In this document: positions 12,601-21,900 of the stretch, one piece after another
How positions within the stretch are numbered: the stretch's first letter is position 1
How the letters are laid out: every line of letters begins with the position of its first letter
Assembly: GCF_014529535.1 (NCBI RefSeq)
Contig: NC_050735.1
Location: forward strand, 10,737,739-10,801,738
Source of the DNA: Bradysia coprophila
Lineage: Eukaryota; Arthropoda; Insecta; Diptera; Sciaridae
Length of the DNA: 64,000 bases
Reading direction: 5' to 3'
Program-made: the position numbers and the translations under genes
Notes under the pieces: model-generated
The model's input: the letters and a program-made list of their open reading frames with translations, nothing else
Database searches by the model: none
What the model was told of the DNA's origin: nothing

Positions 12601-15600
12601 TGCAGACAGACGGACAGACGGACATTTTTTTTTTCGCGGATTTGGCATCTCTAGACAACCACAATAGGTTTCCCCTTACTCAGGGAGTCCAATTCGACGT
12701 CTTACAAACGTATGCGTAAACCTATAAGACCCCAGTACTTCGTACGGGTCTAAAAAAAGAATTCTGACCCGACTAAAATGCAAATTATTAAGCGTATCCT
12801 TTGATTCTTATTTAGGAAAACTTGGCACTATCACGGAGACTAAAGAATAAAACCGCACAATTGAAAAGACTTCAACGGAAATCGAAAACTCACAAATTAG
12901 ACGATGGTCAAGTGTTGGCATATCTCAGTAATGTTAAAAAGTACAGCAGTGCTCAAATTCAGTTTACCGAGATGCAACTTCGAAATTCTAGTCGAAATCC
13001 TCACGGTCGAAGATATAAACCGAAAGAGAAGAGTATGTGTTTGGCCATGTACAAAAGTGGACCTAGATCATACCGGTTTAAGGAAAACAACAAAATCATG
13101 GTGCTTCCATCTTTAAGCACTCTGACCCGGCATAGTGCGAAGATGATCTTTCGTACAGGTATCGTACCCCAGCTATTTTCGTTTATAAAAGAAAAAGTGA
13201 AGGATTGGACGGAAAAGGAACTATTATGTTCCTTTGGCTTTGATGAGACTGCGTTGAAGTCAATACTGGAATACAGCAGCACCGATGATGAAATTATTGG
13301 ATTCGTTGAAATGGGTGGAATCAGGCGACCCATATTTGCAACGCACTCATTAACCTTTATGGTACGAGGCATATACCGTCCATTCAAACAACCGGTAGCT
13401 TATTTTTACACCCACGGTCTGAAGTCACATGAATTGGCTGAGCTCATCTTACTTGTGTTAGAGGCTGTTTTTTCCACTGGTAAGTGTTTAGGTATTTTCG
13501 GAATTGGAAAAAGTTGCACAATCTGTAGAGAGCGATTCTTTTGAATTTCGACTGACCGAAATCGGCGCTATTTTAATAAAAAATATCTCAGACTGGTTTC
13601 GGTGCCAAGTCGAAATTCAAAAGACTCACTCCGATTATTTTAAAAGACAGCATCCGCGAACGTACTCTGGTGCACCTATGGAAGTAAAACTATTTTTTAA
13701 ATTTCAGGCCTCAATGTTATACATTCTGTGAGCGACCAGGTGGTAACCAACGAATCAGCTATACATCGCTTGATGGATCGCCACTTTGTAAGATCTCCCG
13801 GTTGTTTGTTAAAATACAAGGTTTGTGACAAAACTATAATACACGGTTACGATGCACCACATTGGCTTAAAGTTGTCCGCAACAACTTGCAAGTCAAAAA
13901 CTTCAAACATTTTATAAGTGAACGATGGAACATATCTACCCCAAAAATTTACGGAAAATCACAAGTGGCTTCATGGGATGACGTCGAAAGCGTTTATGAT
14001 CAAGACAAAACTGGATGCCCCCGTCTCTTGCCAAACATAAACGGTGAACACATAAAGCCGGAGAGACTTAAAATGAAAGTTTGTGTAGCAACTCAAGTTT
14101 TCAGTCAAAAATATAGCAACGTCATGGAGGACTTCGCGGACAGGAAACTCATACGAGACAGCTCGCGCGAAACTGCTCGAATGTTACTATTTTTCAATGA
14201 CTTGTTCGATAGCGTGAACGGATCTGGTCCAGCGCAAATTGCGAGACTGAAAGGATCCATAAATGAACGTTCAGTCCATTTTGTATTTTGGGACTGGGCG
14301 TTATTCATGTTGTCGAAAATGGATTTCATCGATAAAGTATCGGGAGAAGTCAATCACCATTCAACAGTCATAAACAAGATCCAGTCCACCATCAGAGGAT
14401 ACCAAGAAGTCACGAGGATATGTTTAAATAGTAATATAGAAGAAGTTTCTTTAAGGTATTTCAAGTTTTCAATCTTAAACATATTTTGAGTCTAGTAAAT
14501 ACTCGGATGCCACACCTTCTAGTTTATGAATTCATCTCAATGAAAGTATAAAACGGTTATTGCCGATCAGCCACACACTCACAAATTGTATCAATAATCT
14601 CTATGTCATAACAGTTCTATATTTCATTGCATTTTAGTGGGTTTTTTCGTTTACAGGATATAAGGAATTGTAGAAGGTGTGCAGTTGCATCTATATACAA
14701 ATATTTATGTGAGGAACTATATTTGATCTTGAGCTTAAGTTTTTCAATATAGTTTCTGGTCTACATTAATATTCGTTCGTTTACTTGGGTTTTAGTGTAT
14801 GTCTTTTCAATGTTCGTTATCGTGATTGTCTTTTGTAATATTTATAAACTGTGTCGTCTATTTGTTAATTCTTTGGCGTCATTTTGACTTCAGTTAAATT
14901 TAATTTCTTAGAAACACGGACTCCGACGGATTAGAGAATTTCTTTGGATGCGTAAAGTCGTGTTGCCAAATAGCGTGCTCAGTAACGCCCCGGCAATTTC
15001 GTTCCGGCTACACAACAATGATTTTAAATAATCTCATGAACGCGAAGTCGACTTCTACGAACTGCGAACCGGACCATTCTGTAGCTCTCCTAGATGATGT
15101 ACATGATCTCATTGAAAATCATATCTCCAATGTTCAAATGGAGAGCAATGAAACTCGAAACCAAGTCGAGGATTCGTGTTCTGATGTATTGTTTGAACCG
15201 GAATTCTCTGAAAATGAACTGAACTTTTTTGAATCACGGGCATCCGAAGAAACTGCTAGCATTGCGTGCTCAAAAATTTTAGAACGAATACATTGTGATA
15301 ATTGCCGGCACTATTTACTAGCCGAATTTGAAAAAGATGAAATTGCAACTGCTTCAATCCCCAAATGGCCGTCGCCGAATTTCATAGAAATATTTATAAA
15401 AATATTTGAGTTTTCACTACAATCGATTCCATTTGGAGCATCGGAAAAATCTCTCAAGAAGTTTGTTATCGATGGCTTCCAGGTGAAAAATGAAATTAGT
15501 GAGTTAACCATAATCGGCTGTGCCGATCACAACGAAGAAGTTAAGAATATGCTTCTTGAAATAGCTGTAATCTATGCCATCAGAATTTTTTGTAAAAATA

Positions 15601-15728
15601 TTAATGATATACTCAGAGGAAAAATCAAGGAACTTCCACCCAACCCTAATTCTATTCAGGAATTAGCCAGTACGTTTTATTTAAAGAAGACCCGCATCCG
15701 TAAGCACTCTGATATATTTAAAACTTAA
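9609..15728 (+). CDS. P-element/THAP9-type transposase, apparently intact, 6 exons
   Basis: Encodes 896 aa, about the size of human THAP9 (903 aa). Exons: 9609-9878, 9946-10014, 10067-10189, 12816-13479, 13708-14455, 14912-15728. Every join is GT-AG and in frame. Residues 1-80 are a THAP zinc finger: Cys at 5 and 10, HRFP near 19, the invariant Trp in KWMDVTR, CRICRKHF with the CxxxH pair, and a final AVPSL. A basic stretch and a leucine-zipper-like coiled coil (SLEEKILQQKK joined to ENLALSRRL) follow. The RNase H-like fold shows the expected acidic residues: Asp in SFGFDETALKS, Asp in HSVSDQVVTNES and Glu in DGLENFFG. The large insertion between the last two corresponds to the GTP-binding insertion of P transposase. 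I see no premature stop or frameshift. I could not find matching terminal inverted repeats or an 8-bp target duplication. A live element and a domesticated gene are therefore both possible. Confidence 0.85.
10566..10679. mobile_element. Small hAT-like MITE (family B) in intron 3 of the transposase gene
   Basis: The ends are tttccactcaacaaaaag and, reverse-complemented, tttccactaaccaaaaaag. They are flanked by taagtatg on the left and taagcatg on the right, an 8-bp duplication with one mismatch. A second copy is at 29158-29286. Confidence 0.6.
10814..10932. mobile_element. 119-bp hAT-like MITE in intron 3 of the transposase gene
   Basis: Perfect 17-bp terminal inverted repeat caaggcctaatatttga, flanked by ataacaac on the left and ataacgac on the right. 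That is an 8-bp target duplication with one mismatch, as hAT elements make. Confidence 0.7.
11529..12758 (+). mobile_element. 1.2-kb inverted-repeat transposon (family C), copy 1
   Basis: Bounded by gacccgtacgaa (from 11545) and ttcgtacgggtc (ending 12753). Similarity to the second copy at 54963-56131, which is in opposite orientation, extends a few bases outside these words. The right end is itself a near-palindrome around gaccccagtacttcgtacgg. It contains a short tandem of the cagacgga type (near 12602). The frame 12274-12528 keeps the C-terminal half of the 155-codon frame seen in copy 2. The left third has repeated tatatag/tatagc words. It lies in intron 3 of the THAP9-like gene. Confidence 0.75.
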
Positions 15729-16918
15729 ATTTTATTTTCTTTTATAAATAATTTCTTTTTAATTTGTTCATTTTTAAATCTTTTAAAACATTTCAATCCT
15801 TTTTATAAAACAAAAAATTATCAATTTTAACATTTTTATCTTTTTTTTAACTTTTTAAACTAATAAAAAAATTGAAATATTGGGAAGTCTGAAATAATGG
15901 AACTAAAAATAAAAATTTAACTTAAATATGATTGAAAAGAGTTACTCAACTTTGTATATTTTTTTCGAACGAATTGTAAAACTTTTATAACTTTGAACTG
16001 TAAAAAATAAAAATGTCTGGGATATATTATAATCTGATTTTTCATTCGGTTCAGAAGTCTTCCCTGGCCCTTGAGGAACTTAAAATTTTCCGTATAAAAA
16101 ATAATCTCAGAAAAATTTAGTCTAAAACAGATTGCTGGACAAAGTTGACAATAATATTTTCTCAAAGAAATTGAAACAATGTAATTGAATAACTGAATTC
16201 AAGACAAGCAATTCGAGTAATTATTGAGCCATTCATATTACTTTACATCCGCCTCCAAATTTTGTCCAATAGATTCATTAAATAAATATAAAACGATATT
16301 GGCTCGTTAACCATAATCACTGTGTTATCTTTAACAAGTCCATCGAATGATGGAAAACAAAATTAGCGAGTTAACCATAATCGTGGGGCCGAAAAGCATC
16401 TGCAGGTGTCCCTAAAAAAATAAACACAATTCGTTGACACAACTTTATATAAGAAAAATAACGAAACAAGCAATCGAGAAACTAGACGATGACATACATG
16501 AACTTTTTAAATTTTCAACAAAATATTTGAGAAATGATCATCTAGATTTTGCTATATTTAAACATTGTAGAACTGTATTATTTTACATTATTAATATCGT
16601 TAACAAGTTGGGCTCGTTCCGTATCACATCATATCTTTCATAATTTTCACAAAAACCTATAAATTTCCCACCGGATCAAATAATTTTCATTTAACAAAAA
16701 TCACATTAATTTACTATTCCATTTAATTGAAATAAACCAAACTTGCAAGTGAATAAATTCAACAACAACAAACAATTTTTTTTTTCTATTATTGTTGGAG
16801 AAAGTTTTTTTTTTTGTAAATACGTAATGTCACAAATCCATACACATATCCAACTTCACCATGGTTTACTTTGATTTTTTGTTGCTCGAAACGAAAAGTG
16901 AGGTGACGCATCCGTGGG
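15729..16918. other. AT-rich 3' flank of the transposase gene
   Basis: Very T/A-rich sequence containing a degenerate repeat of the transposase 3' coding end (listed separately). An aataaa at about 15861 could serve as its poly(A) signal. Nothing else is recognised. Confidence 0.4.
16300..16643 (+). pseudogene. Degenerate second copy of the transposase 3' end
   Basis: 16354-16384 repeats, with a few changes, the coding words at 15486-15517. The translation ENKISELTII corresponds to KNEISELTII of the gene. The word ctcgttaaccataatc also recurs at 16305. Downstream, a frame at 16434-16643 has composition like the transposase tail but no clear alignment. This is best read as the remnant of an older related element beside the intact one. 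Confidence 0.45.
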
Positions 16919-17120
16919 CACGGCAGAGTAAAATAAACCAGGCAGGAGCGGTTCATTTTCGAAACGTCAAATAAGGGACCTAATACACTGGATGAAAATG
17001 GACTCAAATGAACACTGACATAAGTTGAAAAATTTTGTTCGCAAAAAATATAGGGCTACTAGATTATTCAGGTCCCTAGTCAAATCAGCGCTTCTGCCTG
17101 GTTAACTTTACTCTGTCGTG
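16919..17120 (+). mobile_element. MITE family D, copy 1
   Basis: The ends are cacggcagagtaaaataaac and, reverse-complemented, cacgacagagtaaagttaac. The 202-bp unit recurs nearly whole at 58791-58989 and, inverted and interrupted, at 53487-53887. It is non-coding. Confidence 0.8.
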
Positions 17121-17549
17121 ATGAAGGGCATGTGTTGGTCTGACCACTGACGTCTTTGGTTCCGTTGCAGCCGTGTTTCATAAACAAATGTAAAAAGGAG
17201 TGGGTACGGGACAGTTATTGGTGCAACAGGTCAGTACAATATCGAAGAAAGGCAAAATTACTCATACCTTCGATATTATGTTGTGGAGACCCTTGAATGG
17301 GTTATTTACATTCACAGCACGCTAGATACCTGCTGCATCAATTCCTATCACGTTTAAATTTCTTTTAATTTTTTTTTTGTGAAGTCGCTGCAGCGGAATT
17401 AAAGTCGTCATTGGGACCAACTGATGCGTATTTTACTCAAGGCACCGAGACCTCCAACACACTCTGTCACCATATTTCAATTTCAAAAGCGATTGCTTGG
17501 TCAAACACATTTTCCATTCGCACGTAGATAATGCAAATATGGGTTGAAT

Positions 17550-17703
17550 CAACGCACTTCAAGCATGAGTGGTATTCTAAATAGGGTACTGAAACTTGAC
17601 AGTGTGCCACACAATTGTAAAACATTGTAAACAATCATTTCATACAAAATTGTAATCTATTTGGCAGCTGTCAACTATGATCACGTGTGCTTGAAGTGCG
17701 TTG
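17550..17703. mobile_element. 154-bp MITE with 16-bp terminal repeats
   Basis: Perfect inverted repeat caacgcacttcaagca at both ends. It is flanked by gttgaat on both sides (17543-17549 and 17704-17710). If the right end is one base shorter, the duplication is 8 bp (ggttgaat). A right-end fragment of the same family is at about 62762-62806. Confidence 0.75.
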
Positions 17704-17937
17704 GTTGAATGCAAAAATATAAATTCACCTGACGTCACAGGTCTTCAAAAACATTCCATTCTTTTTCTTTCGATTTTACGGCTATCGAATAACATGGTGT
17801 GAAGTAGTTCAGTGAATTTTGTATCAATTTGCTTTTTTGAAATGTTTCTGATTTACTTCGCATAAAATTTGTTATTGCTGTCTATAATAGACAACGAACT
17901 AACAACTTGACTACGGAATCCAGGGGACCCATTTGAA

Positions 17938-17956
17938 CATTGTATATAAGTCAATC
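17938..17956 (+). promoter_or_regulatory. TATA-box candidate
   Basis: The word cattgtatataagtcaa occurs here and again, identical over 17 bases, at 41317. At the second site it lies directly after a perfect tgacgtca (CRE) motif. Here it stands about 150 bp upstream of a small ORF and about 1 kb upstream of exon 1 of the synthetase-like gene, either of which it could serve. This rests on sequence only. Confidence 0.35.
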
Positions 17957-18087
17957 AATCCGCCCACCCATAATAGATACGAATATTACCAGGACCGGCT
18001 AATAATATAAAAAAAATGATGTTCTCACGTTCTTAAAAATATTCGATATTAGAGCGCTCACGTTTTCTCCGCTTGACTGGAAACCTC

Positions 18088-18378
18088 ATGCTTAGTGTTA
18101 ATAAAGTCAGTATTAGTCAGAGTGGGAATTCGTCTTATTCTTTGAATGAATTAAATTTCTTATACCATCACAAAAAGATGTGTGTCGCAAAGGTGTTATC
18201 GACTAAAATTAACGATAACAACGTTGATGCTGAGAGGCCTTCATTGAATTATGTCTTCGATCATAGCACTGTCGATACTAAATTGATGAATGAATTCGAT
18301 TCCGTAGAATCGCAGAAATTAATTGTAAATAAACAAAACAACCGTTTTGACTACAGTCAAAACTTGTTTGTGTCGTAA
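18088..18378 (+). CDS. Hypothetical small protein, 96 aa
   Basis: An uninterrupted ATG-started frame that begins MLSVNKVSISQSGNSS, is rich in Asn and Ser, and has no membrane segment, signal peptide or motif I recognise. A TATA candidate lies about 150 bp upstream. It could be a genuine orphan gene, an exon, or a chance frame; an ORF of this length is only mildly unexpected at this base composition. Confidence 0.25.
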   Translation: MLSVNKVSISQSGNSSYSLNELNFLYHHKKMCVAKVLSTKINDNNVDAERPSLNYVFDHSTVDTKLMNEFDSVESQKLIVNKQNNRFDYSQNLFVS

Positions 18379-18976
18379 ATCATCGAATAATGCTAATTGT
18401 AACCGTTACAATTTTTAGTGTAATGTGAACATTTGTTCGACTAGAACGTTTTGTTTTTTGGTGGATTTGTTATAGCATAAAACGAATATTTATTTACAAA
18501 TTTGAGAACCAATCGAGAAGTGCAATTGAAAATATGTGCAAATCAGCTAAAACATGTTATACTGACTAGACAAGATCTTATCACTTGTCTGGCAGATTAA
18601 TATCCAAAAATAGAATTAGAAAAAAAACCCTTCAAAGTCACATGTAATTCGACACTCTCTGGCTGAGTGGAAAAACGGTCTCAATCAGTCGTATTTATTC
18701 GTCTTCAAAAAATAATAATTTACATTTACTTCACTAACATTTAATTTAATTGTTATTTAGTTATCTGCGAACCTTATTAGCATGAAAACGTGTGCCGGAA
18801 CAGCTAAATAAAAACTAGTTTAAAGACAAATTCAAATTGAGTCATCAAAATTTAAAAATTTGTGAATATATTGTGTACGTTGTTTCGAATTGTCTAAAAG
18901 CACCAGATTAGTATCCACTCGGACCAGATCAAATTATTTTCCCACTCCTAAGGATTGAGCACAGGATTATTTGAAA
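18379..18976. other. Spacer
   Basis: AT-rich sequence before exon 1 of the synthetase-like gene. I see nothing further in it. Confidence 0.3.
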
Positions 18977-21900
18977 ATGAGTTTGGAATTTTATAGAAGT
19001 CTGGACTCCTCAGAGCTAGAGTACAGGTGAATCTTTACAAATTTTACTTTCATGATAATTGTGTACTGTTTACAATTGACCGAATAGTTTTGTTTACTAA
19101 GAATAATTCTGGGCTAGTCACAGTTTTGAGCTCTCGCAATATATATTGGTCCTAGTGGTATTTAAGTCTCTGAGAAATCAAACCTATTCATCACCTAAAA
19201 TATTTTTAAATTTGAGTGATGTCTTGCGAATCTAGGTGACTTACTTAATAAAATGTAGTGACTATCCGCAGGCGCCTGCCAATAGCCAAATTATTATTAA
19301 AGATACTATTGGCAGACAATGAATTTTTCCTTTCACAAAGACTATTCGCAGGCGAAATGACGTGCCAATAGCATCTAAAATTCAAAAATGTGATTATAAG
19401 CAGCTAACAAGGAATTGTGAGTTGAAAATTAGGGATTTTCTTTTATTTCTTTATGAAGGTTCTTTAGTATGAGAATGTTAATAAATGATGACCGAATTGT
19501 TTCCTCGTTTGAACCCCTACTATTGCCTACTATTTCAAATTTGGGATAAATAATATTTGTGTGTGTAAGACAGGGTCATAAATATGTTAAACTTGTAATA
19601 TAAAATAAAAAATAAAAAATTATTAAATAGAAAAAAAAAAAAAAAGACAGGGTCTGCTTTGAGAAATCATTTTTTTTAAGCCTTCTTTCAAATTCTCGAA
19701 AACATTTTCAAATTTTCACAAAAATTTCCTAAATTTTTCTAAGATTTCTCTAAAAGTCCGTGACACATTTCTGATCAAAATATTATTGAATCTACTTGTC
19801 ACGTTCAGTCAAAAATCAACCATTATTGTGGATATTGTAAAAAGTCGATTTAAATTGCCTTGGACAAACAAAGTCTAGCAAGTTTCTTGGTGTAGAATCA
19901 TTCCAAACTCACACAATTTTATACTAAATGCTTTCTACTTTTGTAGTTTGGTTCTGTGTCCGATTAAGTAAATTCAGTTCGTTTCAAGTAAAATCTAAAT
20001 CAGATGTCCGATCAAACCAAGTTTTCGATTTTCATTTTCACCTGAGCCATGAGCAAAAAATCGCGCATGTAATTTTGCTATTCGAATGACGAATGTATGC
20101 AGCTCAGTGATAATTTACGCATACCATTGTCACACTCGGCCAACGGCATCTAGCGCCGAAAAAAGTATTTATCACTCGGTTGCATAAATAACTAATATGC
20201 AACTCAGCATCACATGGTACAAATTTGCAAACTTTAGATTCCTCTGTCGCATAAATCGTTGTATGAATCACGGTACAAGTAGATAACTTCATTAAGCTCA
20301 CGATGTGTATGATGACATACGACCTGCAGCCTCGTGTCACAATTGGACATCTAGAGCCGAATAAAGTACTTTGCACTCGATGAATAATCATTATTTGACT
20401 GTGCTTAATAAAAGCGACTTATTTGTAGGAAACCTTTAAATTAATTGTGGTAATTATGATTACATTTAGTTGATAAAAATGTACAAGAAACTTTACTTAA
20501 AAAAAAAAAACAAATTTCACTTTCTCGGTCATGAATTTGCTCCACTCAACATTCATTTTATGACCACTATCTACCCTACCTATACACAGTTTGTACGGAT
20601 TAAATAATTTCAACTGAACTGAAGTGAGTTTTATAAGAGCTGCTAATCATTTCTGATGTAAGTTATGTGAAATATACCTCGGTAGAAGTAAGTTTTTAGC
20701 TTATAGTAAATATGGTAGTAATAGTAGTAGTAACAATAGAGAATATGGGAAATCAAGGCCGCGTGACTGTAGGTATTTTTATCGTCCCACATTCAATAAA
20801 AATTAAAATTTGTAAAATGTGAAACGAATTTGGTATATGGAGAATCGAATTTTTCGTAAATTTGACATGCTTTTACAACTTAACTTAGGCTTAGTAAGTG
20901 CACGTTATAGGGTAAATAACGACTGGAGACTGCAAAGCGCTTGAGTGACGTTAAAAAACGTGCTAGGCTGATACAGTGAAACTTTTTAAAAGCTTTCAAA
21001 AGCTTCAAGTCTGAATCGTATTGCATTTTTTCTACGTTGATTCATTACGTTGTTCATCGTGTTTTAAAATGTATTCCTTCAATTTACTCAATTCGTGACT
21101 CAATTTTTTAGCTTTAAGTTTTACAGTCGTGCCAGACCATAGAGTTATACTCTATGTGCCAGACTGATGTATAACTCAACAAATAAATCAAATGGAAACT
21201 CTCTTAGGTCCATAGGCCAGTTCTGTTTTGATGCAACTGATCGAAAGATATCTTCAATAATACCCTTATAGCATTCGGCATGTCTCCAGACGATTAAAAA
21301 TGATAATTGAAATTCCCTAAATTTAACAAACCTTGCCCATGAATTTTGCATTTACAATGCGTGGCGTATCTGCAGCTCTACACACATTTACTTATATATG
21401 TTACAAAGAAACACTCTTCAAATGAACGTGCGTCATCACGGTCTTCACATAACGTTCAGATACATAATTAGCGTGAAACTCTTTGGAAATGAGTCATGCG
21501 GAATCGTTTTTGATTATTATTACTTTTATAGGGGACGTCCGTGAAATTTAGTCATGAATTTTCTTCACCTGTTTTCAGCTGCTCCACTCATACAAACAAA
21601 ACTTCTCATACGCCTTTTCACGGTTTGGCCACTAGTACAAGCGTCTTCAGCAGTATAAGCGTGGAAGCACTTTTGTTTGTATGAGTCGTCCAGCTGAAAA
21701 GCAGCTGAAGCAAATTCACTGACGTCGCCTGTACCCTATCGACGATAAGTGTCTTTAACACGAACAAAATTCAAGTCATCCCTCTTGTGTTTTATGAATC
21801 TTTGCTTCAGTCTCACTGTGGAACATTGAATGTTCGTCATTCTGAATAAACTTTGATCAACTATAAATTTCCTTTCAGGTCGCAGTTCCACATCGATTGC

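Noticed and set aside
13504-13731. Frame inside intron 4 of the transposase as extra coding exon
   Set aside because: Splicing 13479 to 13708 restores the conserved reading STG-LNVIHSV. The intronic frame is not in the family.
19600-19660. Poly(A) tail of a retroposed gene
   Set aside because: The adenine run has no upstream gene-like sequence and no target duplication that I could see.
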